NCBI GenBank assembly: GCA_963703605.1
Contig: CAVPFC010000047.1
Location: forward strand, 124,001 to 188,000
Direction of reading: 5' to 3'
From: DASXKD01 sp963703605
GTDB lineage: Bacteria; Actinomycetota; Actinomycetes; Streptosporangiales; Streptosporangiaceae
Length of the DNA: 64,000 nucleotides
Shown here: positions 1-8,397 of the stretch, one piece after another
Numbering within the stretch: position 1 is the first letter of the stretch
How the letters are laid out: each line of letters begins with the position of its first letter
Translations under genes and position numbers: made by a program
Notes under the pieces: model-generated
The model's input: only the letters and a program-made list of their open reading frames with translations
Told to the model about the DNA's origin: nothing
Databases searched by the model: none

Positions 1-141
1 GACTGGGCTTACGTCATGGTGGCGGGACGGATCGAGCTAAGCCTGCCGGCGCCCGAGATGCTCAGCCGTGGTGATATCGGCGAACTGTTCCTGGGCCACC
101 GGGCGAGCGGCGATTCAGCGGTCAACCTGGCCGTTGAATGA
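1..141 (+). CDS. Branched-chain amino acid-type ABC transporter ATPase, C-terminal end (partial)
   Basis: Only the last 46 codons are in the window, read in frame 1 and ending at TGA 139-141. The text A-Y-V-M-V-A-G-R-I-E-L followed by a short helix and G-E-L-F-L-G-H resembles the C-terminus of LivF-type ATPases, where the A-x-V-L-x-x-G-x-I strand and the x-x-Y-L-G end are conserved. LivF energises uptake of branched-chain amino acids, amides or aromatic acids through a membrane LivHM pair. The end overlaps the convergent RidA gene by 20 nt. The Walker motifs lie upstream of the window, so the assignment rests on the C-terminal signature only. Confidence 0.6.
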   Translation, partial: DWAYVMVAGRIELSLPAPEMLSRGDIGELFLGHRASGDSAVNLAVE

Positions 142-589
142 CGGCATCCGCATCGATCTCGATCAGCGCGTCCGCTCTCACCAGACCCGCAACCACGATG
201 AGGGTGCTCGCCGGATAGTGCTCCTTGCGGAAATACTCCGCCCTTGCCTCATGGATCTGGCCGAAGGCCTCCCTGGTCATCGGCGCCACCACGTAGACGC
301 GCACCCGGACTATGTCATCCAGGACCCCGCCAACCTGGCCCAACGTGAGCTGAAGGTTACGAATCACCTGTCTGGTTTGCTCCTTCACGTCACCGACGGC
401 GACCATACGCTGACGGCCCTCAACCGTGGGCGCTGCGTCATCGGTGGCTACCCGGCCGCTCAGATAGACGAAGCGAAGGTCACCTGAATCGATGATGACT
501 CCGGCGGAGAAGATGGGCTCGGTCACCCCGGAGCCCTTGAGCTCCTCCAGGCCCTGCCCATAGCTCGGATCTACGACAGTCTTTTTCAT
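122..589 (-). CDS. RidA/YjgF family protein (enamine/imine deaminase-like)
   Basis: 155 residues. The centre (V-Y-L-S-G-R-V-A near residue 45 and the V-R-V-R-V-Y-V-V-A strand near residue 100) matches the RidA/YjgF/UK114 fold, which forms trimers and hydrolyses reactive 2-aminoacrylate-type enamines. Many catabolic operons carry diverged RidA copies acting on pathway-specific imines or aminomuconate-like substrates. It is about 25 residues longer than the housekeeping RidA. The ATG is 4 nt downstream of the aldo/keto reductase stop, so the two are almost certainly co-transcribed. Its 3' end overlaps the convergent LivF-like gene. Substrate unknown. Confidence 0.85.
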   Translation of the reverse strand: MKKTVVDPSYGQGLEELKGSGVTEPIFSAGVIIDSGDLRFVYLSGRVATDDAAPTVEGRQRMVAVGDVKEQTRQVIRNLQLTLGQVGGVLDDIVRVRVYVVAPMTREAFGQIHEARAEYFRKEHYPASTLIVVAGLVRADALIEIDADAVIQRPG

Positions 590-593
590 GACC

Positions 594-1607
594 TCACCAC
601 GAGCTGAATTCGATTTGCGAGCTCTGCCAGCTCACGTCGTCAAGCAGTTGCAGCTCCTCGGCTCCAAGCCCGACATTGGCAGCCTGCAGCCATGACTCGA
701 GCTGCGTGATCGTGTTGGCTCCCACGATGGGAGCGGTGATGCCTGGTTGAGCGAGCATCCACGAGAGGGCAACGACAGCGGGCGGAACACCATGATTCCC
801 GGCAACTTTCCGCAGCGCCTCCAGGAGTGCCCACCCAGCGGCGACGCCGTACTGCGACAGATGCCGTCCCCTTGGGCTGCGGCGGATCTCGTCCTCGGTC
901 CGGTACTTCCCGGTAAGGAACCCGGCCGCAAGCGGGCTATAACAGATCACCCCGAGGTTGTGCTCCAGCGCGACGTCCTTCACAAGCGTCTCGTATTCCG
1001 CACGGTGCACCAAGCTGTACCGGGGCTGCTCACAGGCGAGCCTGGGCGCGGGTGCCGCCTGCCACAAAGTCGCGACCGATTCGAGCTGGCCCGCCAGTCC
1101 ATAGTTCGACGTGCCCACGTAGCGCACCTTCCCCGAATCGACGAGACCCTGGAAGGTGGCGAAGCTCTCTTCGAGGGGCGTGTCATTGTCGGGCCAGTGG
1201 GCCTGGTACAAGTCGATTCTGTCTGTCCTGAGGCGCCGCAAGCTGTCTTCAGCAGCCCGAATAATGTGGCGGCGCGAAAGCCCTTCGCCATCGTCGCCAT
1301 CCCACATCCGCGCACGGACCTTGGTCGTGACGACCATCGTGTCCCGGTTGTGGCGCTCGGCCATCCAGCGGCCGATGACATCCTCAGATATGCCGACGTG
1401 CGGCCGGGCCATCTGCCATGACCGCCTCGTCTGGTCAGGCCCGTACATATCGGCGGTGTCAATTAGGTTCCCACCTGCCTCGGCGAAGCGGTCGAGCAGA
1501 TCGAATGCAGCGACGTCGGTCACCGACCAGCCGAACTGCATCGTGCCGAGTGCCAGAGCAGAAACTTTCAGATCAGTCCAGCCGAGTGGTCGTCTTCCAG
1601 ATAGCAT
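594..1607 (-). CDS. Aldo/keto reductase
   Basis: 337 residues from the ATG at 1607. A longer reading to 1688 exists, but a promoter-like TTGTGC-N16-TATAAA lies across that stretch and the protein family starts at R-P-L-G. It is a TIM-barrel NADPH oxidoreductase. The tetrad is visible: D50 and Y55 (N-L-I-D-T-A-D-M-Y-G), the lysine of V-V-T-T-K-V, and the histidine of Y-Q-A-H-W-P-D. The C-terminal I-V-G-A-N-T segment binds NADP. It is followed by RidA 4 nt later and is divergent from the amidohydrolase gene, so it probably acts in the same catabolic pathway. Substrate cannot be read from sequence. Confidence 0.88.
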   Translation of the reverse strand: MLSGRRPLGWTDLKVSALALGTMQFGWSVTDVAAFDLLDRFAEAGGNLIDTADMYGPDQTRRSWQMARPHVGISEDVIGRWMAERHNRDTMVVTTKVRARMWDGDDGEGLSRRHIIRAAEDSLRRLRTDRIDLYQAHWPDNDTPLEESFATFQGLVDSGKVRYVGTSNYGLAGQLESVATLWQAAPAPRLACEQPRYSLVHRAEYETLVKDVALEHNLGVICYSPLAAGFLTGKYRTEDEIRRSPRGRHLSQYGVAAGWALLEALRKVAGNHGVPPAVVALSWMLAQPGITAPIVGANTITQLESWLQAANVGLGAEELQLLDDVSWQSSQIEFSSW

Positions 1608-1662
1608 CGCCACCTGTGCCTTCCACCGCTCGCCGCCGGCCGCATTGCAATGACGGGAATAC

Positions 1663-1690
1663 TTTATAACTTGCTGCGACGCCAGCACAA
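1663..1690 (-). promoter_or_regulatory. Promoter for aldo/keto reductase-RidA operon
   Basis: On the minus strand TTGTGC (1690-1685) is followed after 16 nt by TATAAA (1668-1663), about 55 nt upstream of the ATG at 1607. The spacing and -10 fit a housekeeping-type promoter. It overlaps the longer alternative start at 1688 and so argues against that start. Confidence 0.45.
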
Positions 1691-1758
1691 CCCTCTCAGT
1701 TTGTGACCACGCGGTTACCAGCGCCCGGTCGGCACCCCTGACCCGGGCCGTTCTGGTA

Positions 1759-1787
1759 TTGCACCCGTCAAGTTCAAAATGTTAGTA
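1759..1787 (+). promoter_or_regulatory. Promoter for amidohydrolase operon
   Basis: TTGCAC (1759-1764), 17 nt, TTAGTA (1782-1787). The predicted start of transcription lies a few bases before the GGGAGG Shine-Dalgarno at 1802-1807. The stretch is A/T-rich against the GC-rich background. Confidence 0.45.
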
Positions 1788-1812
1788 TCAAATCTGCGCT
1801 AGGGAGGCACTA

Positions 1813-3246
1813 TTGTCTGCACGCTGGTTGCTGATCGAAGGTGCGGATGTAATCGATGGCAGCGGCACGCCGCCTCTTCCGGCGACTAACGTCCTGGTCC
1901 GGAATAATCGCATCGCCGCGATAGGCGCCGGCGCCGAGCGCGGCAGGGTACCCAGGGGGGAAGCTCTCGAGGTCATTGACGCGACTGGCCGGACCCTCAT
2001 GCCCGGTCTCGTCGACTCGCATTGTCATATGACCTACGGCGAATGCCTCTCCAACGAGGAGATCGACATCTACACCGGCGTAGAGACCCGGACCCTGGTT
2101 GCCGCGTGGAACCTGAACAAGGTCCTGCGGGCCGGAGTGACCAGCATCTCGCAGCCCGGTGGCACCTATAATATTGGCGTCGCGCTGCGTGATGGCATAC
2201 GCGCCGGAACGGTACAAGGCCCCCGGATGACGACCGCAGGCCGCTACATCGTCACCAGCAACAGCCTCACTGGCACCGAGTATCCCGAAGCCATCGGCAA
2301 TCCGGCGAGCATGCTCGGTGTTGTGGCCAATAGTCTCCCGGAGATGCTCAGCCAGGTCCGGCGGCAGATCCGCGACGGTGTCGACTTCATCAAGCTGGCA
2401 GATAGCCCATACGGTCAGTGGCAGGCCTTCGCCAACGACGAAATGAAGGCGATCAGCGAGCTGGCGCACCGGCTGAACCGTAAGGTTACGATACACGCTC
2501 GCGGTTCCGATGAGGTCAGCGCGGCCATCGATGCGGGCATGGACTGGATCATGCACGGCAACGTGATGACGGACGCTGTGATTGAAAAGCTCGCCGCATC
2601 ACGAATCACGCTGGTGCCTACCCTCCTGCTGCTTGCCAATATCGCTGACTTTGGCAAGCACTTCGGATCGCCTCCTGGCCTTCGCGACGGTTGCAAGCGC
2701 ATGCTCGAGGCTACCGCTGAAACCTTGCATAAGGCGCATCAAGCAGGCGTTGTGCTCAGCGCGGGAAGTGACAGTGGATTCGGCATAACCTCGTACGGTG
2801 AGTGGCATGCCCGGGAACTTGACCTGTTGGTCACCTATGCGGGCCTGAGCCCGCTGGAAGCCATTACCGCCGGGACGAGGAACGGTGCCAAGATGATGGG
2901 CCTGGAGGGGGAAGTCGGCGAGATCTCGGAAGGAGCGCTGGCCGACCTGATAGTGCTCCGGGGTGATCCGAGCAAACAAGTGAGCGTCTTGATGGACAAG
3001 AGAAACATCAAGACGGTTATCAAGGATGGCCGGGTAATGACCTTCCCCGATGAGGTGGCTGAAGCGAGGCATGGCAATGAGCGTAACAATGTATACACCA
3101 CTTCGGTGGTGACCTATGAGAGTGTGTTCGGGGAGGGCGACCCAGTATCACCGGAGCTCATTTCTTGGCCGGCCGACCAGCGGCGCGAGCTTCTGCATGA
3201 ACTTTATGGCCCGCAGGCCGGCGCATCCATTGTTGCGCAGGACTGA
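1813..3246 (+). CDS. Metal-dependent amidohydrolase (imidazolonepropionase/prolidase-like)
   Basis: 477 residues, TTG start supported by GGGAGG 5 nt upstream. Metal-binding features of the amidohydrolase superfamily are in order: H70-x-H72 after P-G-L-V-D-S, a candidate carbamylated lysine K194 (F-I-K-L-A-D), H228 (I-H-A-R), H248 (M-H-G-N) and the catalytic D320 (S-A-G-S-D-S). The N-terminal beta-sandwich half (I-E-G-A-D-V-I-D-G-S-G) and the C-terminal half (A-D-L-I-V-L-R-G-D-P) complete the fold. Such enzymes hydrolyse C-N bonds of cyclic amides, dipeptides or xenobiotics. The first gene of a plus-strand set with a SnoaL-like protein and an alpha/beta hydrolase, it probably opens or trims a small amide. 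The roughly 55-residue C-terminal tail after the sandwich is unassigned. Confidence 0.88.
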   Translation: MSARWLLIEGADVIDGSGTPPLPATNVLVRNNRIAAIGAGAERGRVPRGEALEVIDATGRTLMPGLVDSHCHMTYGECLSNEEIDIYTGVETRTLVAAWNLNKVLRAGVTSISQPGGTYNIGVALRDGIRAGTVQGPRMTTAGRYIVTSNSLTGTEYPEAIGNPASMLGVVANSLPEMLSQVRRQIRDGVDFIKLADSPYGQWQAFANDEMKAISELAHRLNRKVTIHARGSDEVSAAIDAGMDWIMHGNVMTDAVIEKLAASRITLVPTLLLLANIADFGKHFGSPPGLRDGCKRMLEATAETLHKAHQAGVVLSAGSDSGFGITSYGEWHARELDLLVTYAGLSPLEAITAGTRNGAKMMGLEGEVGEISEGALADLIVLRGDPSKQVSVLMDKRNIKTVIKDGRVMTFPDEVAEARHGNERNNVYTTSVVTYESVFGEGDPVSPELISWPADQRRELLHELYGPQAGASIVAQD

Positions 3247-3284
3247 CCCGGGTATCACCGATAGCCTCGACGTTCGGAGTGCAG

Positions 3285-3671
3285 ATGAGTAGCGATGCTC
3301 AGGTAACCCACGAGCTCCTCGCTGAGATCAATGATGCCTTCAACAGCCGCGACGCAGACAGGATCGCAGGCCTCTTCCAGGACGATGCGGTCTTCCGCAT
3401 GGCCAGCGGCCCCGAACCTGAGGGCCGTACAGTCAAAGGACGAGAGGCTATCCGCAAGGTACTTGCCGATCGTTTTGAAGTCATCCCGGACATGCGCTGG
3501 GAGCATATCGCAGAGTATATTTCGGGCAACCGCGCCGTCACCGTGTGGCGAGTGAAGGGCAGCGCACTCGATGGCACCGTTCTTGATTACCAAGGATGCG
3601 ATCTATTTGAGTTCCGCGACGGCCTGATCCAGGATAAGGATACGTACTGGAAAATTGTCAGGCCCGATTAG
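3285..3671 (+). CDS. SnoaL/NTF2-like nuclear transport factor 2 family protein
   Basis: 128 residues from ATG 3285, preceded by GGAG at a 5-nt gap; a GTG two codons upstream is less likely. The sequence has the NTF2-like cone layout: an N-terminal helix (E-I-N-D-A-F-N-S-R-D), F-Q-D-D-A-V-F-R-M, a K-G-R-E-A-I-R helix, and strands ending F-E-F-R-D-G-L-I-Q-D. Family members are small-molecule isomerases, hydratases or binding proteins. It lies 38 nt after the amidohydrolase and 74 nt before the alpha/beta hydrolase, which suggests one transcription unit. Confidence 0.82.
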   Translation: MSSDAQVTHELLAEINDAFNSRDADRIAGLFQDDAVFRMASGPEPEGRTVKGREAIRKVLADRFEVIPDMRWEHIAEYISGNRAVTVWRVKGSALDGTVLDYQGCDLFEFRDGLIQDKDTYWKIVRPD

Positions 3672-3745
3672 CCGAAAAGAATAGGAACAGCGCCGAGCCA
3701 GCTAGCGGGCTCCCCCACCGGCCGCCGCGAGACAGGAGCAGTCAC

Positions 3746-4582
3746 GTGCCACTGAAGGAGTTCGATCTCGCGTTCGAAGGGACCACGATACATTGCTGGG
3801 AGGGAGGATCCGGCAGGCCACTTATTCTCATGCACGGTTCCGGAGCCGGATGTGGCACCTTTTCCAACTTCCGTGCGGTCATCGATGACCTGTGCGAGAG
3901 CTTCCACGTCTTCGCGACTGACATGGTCGGGTACGGCAGGTCGGGCCGCCGGCCGAACCCGCCATACTTCGATGTCTCGATGTGGGTGAGGCAACTGCTC
4001 GCGCTGATCGACCATACGGGCGAGAGGCAAGCGGGCCTGGTCGGTCACTCGCTCGCTGGTGCGCTGGCACTCAAGGCAGCGGCGCAGGACAGAAGGGTGT
4101 CAGCGGTCTTGACGACGGGAACCATGGGGGCCCCGGCGCCCGAGCGGGCAGGATCTGGATCATGGAGTTTCCCTGCGGACCGCGTGGCGATCCGGGCACA
4201 TATCGAGGGCACACTGTACGACAAATCACTGGTCCCGGAAGCTGAAATTGAGGAACGCGCAAATGTGTTGTTCGCGCCCGGCTACCGGGAATACTTCAAC
4301 TCGATGTTCGGGGCCGATAGGCGTGCCTTCTTCGCAGCGTCCGTGGTGGCTCAGGACGAGCTGGCTGCTATCTCCTGCCCAGTTCTCCTGATGCACGGGT
4401 GGAACGATACCTTCGTATCTCCGGAGGAAAGCTCCCTGCCTTTGTCGAAGATGCTGCCCCAGTCTGACGTCCTTGTCCTCGGCAGATGCGGGCACAGCGT
4501 GGCGCTCGAATATCCTGACAAGTTCAATGCTGCGGTTACCCAGCTTTTCAACAAAGCCATGCCCTTATACGCTCTGGACTGA
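3746..4582 (+). CDS. Alpha/beta hydrolase
   Basis: 278 residues, GTG start. Oxyanion loop H-G-S-G-A-G-C near residue 31, nucleophile S102 in G-H-S-L-A-G, acid D221 (G-W-N-D-T-F) and H250 (G-H-S-V-A-L-E) form a complete catalytic triad. The S-G-A-G pattern after the oxyanion His-Gly recalls C-C bond hydrolases of ring-cleavage pathways (MhpC/BphD group), but this is an inference. It closes the plus-strand catabolic set begun by the amidohydrolase. Confidence 0.87.
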   Translation: MPLKEFDLAFEGTTIHCWEGGSGRPLILMHGSGAGCGTFSNFRAVIDDLCESFHVFATDMVGYGRSGRRPNPPYFDVSMWVRQLLALIDHTGERQAGLVGHSLAGALALKAAAQDRRVSAVLTTGTMGAPAPERAGSGSWSFPADRVAIRAHIEGTLYDKSLVPEAEIEERANVLFAPGYREYFNSMFGADRRAFFAASVVAQDELAAISCPVLLMHGWNDTFVSPEESSLPLSKMLPQSDVLVLGRCGHSVALEYPDKFNAAVTQLFNKAMPLYALD

Positions 4583-5020
4583 AATGACCCGCACGCTCGC
4601 CCTGTACGCCATCGCGCCCACGATCTTCAGCTCGGATGGCGAGACGGTAGATGCCCCCGCGATGGCCGCGGCCGCGCAGCGGAGTGGGCAATGAGCCAGA
4701 TTCGTGTGGCCGTACTCGGCGGCGACGCTCGGGGTACTCCTAACCAATCCCGAGTACACCGCCCGAAAGCTCATCGAAGCCGGCCGGGACTGACCCGGCC
4801 GACGGTCCGGCCCGGTGGGCCGCGAGGGACACCGGTGGCCTCAGCCGGGGCAGGCGGCACCATCGTGGCCATGTGCAGGGCCGATCATGCTGACCAAGCC
4901 ATGGACATGAGCACCTTCGGAAACCCCGGGTAGGTGGCCGCCGTCCTCAACTGAGGGCCGATGCCTTGCCTGCGACGCTACGCTAGTTGTATAAAACTAG
5001 CAAACAACTTCCAGAATTGG
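4583..5020 (+). other. 438-nt region with gene remnants
   Basis: No intact gene fits here. A 36-codon frame at 4584-4694 (begins M-T-R-T-L-A-L-Y-A-I-A-P-T, then F-S-S-D-G-E) resembles the first strand of dihydrodipicolinate-synthase-family aldolases and stops early. A second frame starts at the overlapping ATGA (4691). One base out of frame, codons near 4735-4793 read V-L-L-T-N-P-E-Y-T-A-R-K-L and end in TGA. This looks like pieces of decayed catabolic genes. The last 40 nt hold the regulator promoter region. Confidence 0.35.
4983..5000. promoter_or_regulatory. AT-rich palindrome, candidate operator/-10 region
   Basis: CTAGTT, 6 nt, AACTAG is a perfect inverted repeat with TATAAA inside it at 4990-4995, directly upstream of the winged-helix regulator gene. 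This is the arrangement expected for autoregulation by a small dimeric repressor. Confidence 0.4.
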
Positions 5021-5323
5021 ATGGGATCGTTGGCTGCTCCAAGCTGGTCCTTCCTGACCAACCACGGCCGGGTCCTGCTGTGCATCGCCCACGACCCGGG
5101 GGTCCGCCTGCGCGACATCGCGGCCAGGCTCGACATCACCGAGCGCACTGCCTACGGCATCGTCACCGACCTGACTCAGGCTGGCTACATCGTCAAGCAA
5201 AAGGACGGCCGCCGCAACCGCTACCAGATCCAGGCGCATCTCCCGCTGCCAGATCCCTCCAGCCAGGAGCGCACCTTGGGCGAGGTTCTGACTCTCCTCA
5301 CTGGCTACAACGCACCGCCGTGA
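5021..5323 (+). CDS. Small winged-helix transcriptional regulator (MarR/ArsR-like)
   Basis: 100 residues from ATG 5021; an in-frame ATG at 4961 would run across the promoter palindrome. The core reads H-G-R-V-L-L-C-I-A, then L-R-D-I-A-A-R-L-D-I-T-E-R-T-A (helix-turn-helix) and G-Y-I-V-K-Q-K-D-G-R-R-N-R-Y (beta wing). No cysteine metal site is visible. It is a DNA-binding dimer by family. The perfect palindrome directly upstream may be its own operator. Regulated genes are unknown; the catabolic set upstream is a candidate. Confidence 0.75.
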   Translation: MGSLAAPSWSFLTNHGRVLLCIAHDPGVRLRDIAARLDITERTAYGIVTDLTQAGYIVKQKDGRRNRYQIQAHLPLPDPSSQERTLGEVLTLLTGYNAPP

Positions 5324-5484
5324 CGGACCCGGGCTGCACCTTGGCCCATTTATCCACCGCGGTGCGCGTGATGACCGGCCTGGGCTCCTCAAGGGGTGGC
5401 TGGCGGGCCAGTCACGGCTTCGCGCCTGGGCATGCCCCGGCAAATGTGTTCTCCCGCCGCTGCCGTGGCTTGTGGTCTCCCCTG

Positions 5485-6219
5485 TCAGGTAGGGGTGAGC
5501 CGGGGTGCGGGATTGAGAGCCCGCCGCAGGCGCGTAGCGGTTGCGGCGACCGCCGGGGAGGGGTTGAGGGGATGACGGGCGAGGGCAGACAGCAGGGATC
5601 GTGCCGCCCCGTCCAGGGCAGTATCGTCGGTGCCATCGCGGGCGCGGGCAATCGCGCGCAGGGCCGAGGTGAACCGGCGGCTGGGATCGGCATCATGCCA
5701 CGCGTCGGCGCACGCTAGCAGGGCGGCGACCGCTCCGCGGAGTTCACCGGCGTCGGCCGGGTCCGGGAGCGGCCCCGTGTGCCGGTGGGCGGGCCTGGGG
5801 TATGCCCGGGCAGCCCTGCCGCGTGCGGCCGCGCCTGCTGTGCCGTGCTTGGCGGCCTGCGCCCCGGTTGCCGCGGCCTGAACAGTGGGGAAGATCTCTA
5901 GGTGCCGGTGGAGCCCGGTGATGTTCAGCACCAGGCCGACCTGCGGCGAAACCGCCGCCAAGCGCAGGAAGCCGCCGAGCAGCCGCGCGCGGCGCCCCGT
6001 GTTGACCAGCACCGCGAGTCCGCTGGCGTCACAGAAGCTCACCCCGGACAGGTCGATCACAAGCCGGCTGGAGCCGGGCCGCAGCAAGCTCAGAAGCTGA
6101 TCGCGCAGAGCCGGGACGCTGGCAATGTCGAGTTCGCCGGTCAGCTCGGCGATGGTGATGCCGCCCGCATTCTGGGCGGCAAGGCCCAGGCCGGGACTGC
6201 CCGTGGCTCCGGAGTCCAT
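5485..6219 (-). CDS. STAS-domain protein (anti-sigma factor antagonist-like) with C-terminal helical extension
   Basis: 244 residues. Residues 15-115 are a STAS domain: I-T-I-A-E-L-T-G-E-L-D, then V-I-D-L-S-G-V-S-F-C-D-A-S-G-L-A-V-L, where the serine of D-A-S-G-L is the usual phosphorylation site for RsbW-type kinases. Residues 150-244 form an alanine-rich helical region not typical of SpoIIAA/RsbV proteins. A paralogue is found at 13565-14125 with a nearly identical start (M-D-S-G) and STAS core. No separate anti-sigma kinase is in the window. Confidence 0.85.
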   Translation of the reverse strand: MDSGATGSPGLGLAAQNAGGITIAELTGELDIASVPALRDQLLSLLRPGSSRLVIDLSGVSFCDASGLAVLVNTGRRARLLGGFLRLAAVSPQVGLVLNITGLHRHLEIFPTVQAAATGAQAAKHGTAGAAARGRAARAYPRPAHRHTGPLPDPADAGELRGAVAALLACADAWHDADPSRRFTSALRAIARARDGTDDTALDGAARSLLSALARHPLNPSPAVAATATRLRRALNPAPRLTPT

Positions 6220-6245
6220 GCCCCAGAGACTAGCAGGAGTTTATG

Positions 6246-6273
6246 GAAAAAAATTGCTAGTGTTCTGTGTCGT
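6246..6273 (-). promoter_or_regulatory. Conserved element upstream of STAS gene (copy 1)
   Basis: Plus-strand GGAAAAAAATTGC (6246-6258), followed 9 nt later by GTGTCG (6268-6273), recurs upstream of the second STAS gene at 14192-14217 with the same 13 bases and the same GTGTCG 7 nt further on. It could be a shared promoter or activator site, or the end of a former mobile element. Confidence 0.4.
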
Positions 6274-6367
6274 TAATTCGTGACAGCAGGGCGCGGGCAA
6301 GCCCATGATCGCGGGCCGAAGGCCATCGCCTGCTGGGCGTCTGGTGGATCCCAGACCGTCGGCGCCT

Positions 6368-6997
6368 ATGGTGGTGATCGTGCGGGTGGTGCCCTGGTGG
6401 GGTCTGGTTTCGTCGGCCGCCGCTCCCGTGCTTCTGCTTGGCGGGTGGACCGTTGCCGCCGGGCTACAGCCACGCTCCGTCAACCCCGTAACCAGCACCA
6501 TCAGCGCCCTGGCGGCCGACGGTGCCGCCGACCGATGGGTAATGACGCTGGTACTGCTGGCGGTGGGCGTCTGCGATGTCGTAACGGGCCTGGCGCTCAG
6601 GCCGGCCGCCATCCCCGGACGGCTCATCCTGATCGCTGGCGGTATAGCCGGCCTGCTGGTCGCGGCGAACCCCGAGCCTGCGAGTGGCGGCTCTCCGGCG
6701 CATGCGTTCTGGGCGACGATCGGCTTCATAGCCCTGGCAGTATGGCCGCTCGGCGGCCTAAGGCGTGGATCTTGGGTGCCGGGCGGCCTGCGGCCGGCTG
6801 TTTCGGCCGTTGCGGCCGGGGCGCTACTCGGCCTGCTTGTGTGGTTCGCGGCGGAACTGATAACGCGGGGCGGACAGATCGGCCTGGCCGAGCGGGTCCT
6901 GACCGAGGCGCAGGCGGCATGGCCGCTGGCGGTCGTCTTGACCTGCTGGCGCAGCGTGTCGCCCGCCCGGGTGCCCCCGGCGGCCCCGGCGCGGTGA
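6368..6997 (+). CDS. DUF998-family membrane protein
   Basis: 209 residues with about six hydrophobic segments. The opening (V-P-W-W-G-L-V-S-S-A-A-A-P-V-L-L-L-G-G-W) and the D-T/N-P-V-T-S-T-I-S-A-L-A segment match DUF998 integral membrane proteins of actinomycetes. The start at 6368 fits the family; an in-frame ATG at 6305 would add a non-conserved 21-residue leader. Function unknown. It is divergent from the STAS gene and may share the A-tract element between them. Confidence 0.75.
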   Translation: MVVIVRVVPWWGLVSSAAAPVLLLGGWTVAAGLQPRSVNPVTSTISALAADGAADRWVMTLVLLAVGVCDVVTGLALRPAAIPGRLILIAGGIAGLLVAANPEPASGGSPAHAFWATIGFIALAVWPLGGLRRGSWVPGGLRPAVSAVAAGALLGLLVWFAAELITRGGQIGLAERVLTEAQAAWPLAVVLTCWRSVSPARVPPAAPAR

Positions 6998-7225
6998 CGT
7001 CCTGCACCGCGTCCCGGCCCGGCGATGCTGCGGATCCTGGCGGGCCGCCGGGATGTGCGCCCTCCGGGCTGGTCCGCGCGCTTCGGCCGGAGTTGCTGCC
7101 CGGAGGCGTAGACTGGGCCTGCTACCAGGCAGACTGAACGCGTTTTCGGTCAGGTCTAGACCACACGCCGGTCTTGAGATCCGTTTCGCTGCGTAGTCCT
7201 AATCCCGCGAGACGGAGTGGTGATC

Positions 7226-8299
7226 GTGACCGCAAGTAGTGCGAGCGCACCCTATGACGGCATCGGGGCCTTCCCGGCTGCCGGCGCCCCTGCCCAGACT
7301 CCGGGGCAGCGGGTCCTGCAGCTGACGGTGACCGGCCTGATCGTGGTCCTCCCGTTCGCCGGGCTGATCGCCGCGATCTGGCTGTTGTGGGGCCGCGGTG
7401 TCGGTTGGGCCGACTTGGGCCTAGCGGTGTTGTTCTACCTGGTGACCGGGTTCGGTGTGACGGTGGGCTTCCACCGGTGCCTGACGCACCGCAGCTTCAC
7501 CGCGCAGCCGGCGCTGCGGGTTGCCCTCGCGGTCGCCGGATCGATGGCCTTCGAGGGCGATGTGAACGGCTGGGTCGCCACCCACAGGCGCCACCACGCG
7601 TTCACCGACCGCCCAGGGGATCCGCATTCGCCCTACCGGTATGGCAGCGGGCCGGCCGGCCAGTTGCGGGGGCTGCTACACGCCCATGCCGGGTGGCTGT
7701 TCGGCAACGACCCGACACCGCAGCAGCGCTACGCTCCCGACATGCTGGCCGATCCGGCCATGCGGAAAATTTCGAAAGCCTTTCCCGTGCTGTGCGCCGC
7801 GACGCTGGCGCTGCCGTTCGCGGCCGGGTGGGCGCTCGGTGGCACCTGGCAGGCCGCGGTGCTGGCGCTGGTGTGGGCCGGGCTGGTCCGCATCTTCTTG
7901 CTGCAGCACGTCACCTGGAGCGTGAACTCCCTGTGCCACCTGCTCGGCAGCCGGCCCTTCACTACCCGCCGGTTTGACCGGGCCACCAACTTGTGGCCGC
8001 TGGCGGTGCTGTCGTTGGGTGAGAGCTGGCACAACATGCACCACTCCGATCCCGCCTGCGCCCGGCACGGCGTCGACCGCGGCCAGATAGACCTGTCAGC
8101 CGAACTGATCCGCGGATTCGAACGCCTCGGCTGGGTCAGCGGCGTGCGGTGGCCTACCTCCGCCCGGCTTGAGCGCAGGCGGGTGGGGGCGATACCCGCC
8201 GCACACGTGCTCGCTGGTGGCCTTGTCCCCACGCCAATCGAGGAACGGCCCGCAAGCCTCCTGGCCCCGATAAGCCGATCGTCGCGCGACGCTGGCTGA
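7226..8299 (+). CDS. Acyl-CoA/fatty acid delta-9-type desaturase
   Basis: 357 residues; GTG 7226 is 8 nt after GGAG, two further GTGs lie just upstream. Three histidine boxes for the di-iron centre are present: H-R-C-L-T-H, H-R-R-H-H and H-N-M-H-H, in the order of membrane stearoyl-CoA desaturases, with hydrophobic hairpins between them. It introduces a double bond into saturated acyl chains, raising membrane fluidity. It sits upstream of a DEAD-box helicase, a CspA-like protein and a second desaturase, which supports a role in growth at low temperature. Confidence 0.92.
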   Translation: MTASSASAPYDGIGAFPAAGAPAQTPGQRVLQLTVTGLIVVLPFAGLIAAIWLLWGRGVGWADLGLAVLFYLVTGFGVTVGFHRCLTHRSFTAQPALRVALAVAGSMAFEGDVNGWVATHRRHHAFTDRPGDPHSPYRYGSGPAGQLRGLLHAHAGWLFGNDPTPQQRYAPDMLADPAMRKISKAFPVLCAATLALPFAAGWALGGTWQAAVLALVWAGLVRIFLLQHVTWSVNSLCHLLGSRPFTTRRFDRATNLWPLAVLSLGESWHNMHHSDPACARHGVDRGQIDLSAELIRGFERLGWVSGVRWPTSARLERRRVGAIPAAHVLAGGLVPTPIEERPASLLAPISRSSRDAG

Positions 8300-8397
8300 T
8301 GACCTGCTCAGCTGCGGGGATTGCTCACTCGCGGAGGCCGGCCCTGGACCATTCGGTCGGCGGCCTCAACGCCATGCAGAGTGAGGAGTTGGAGATG

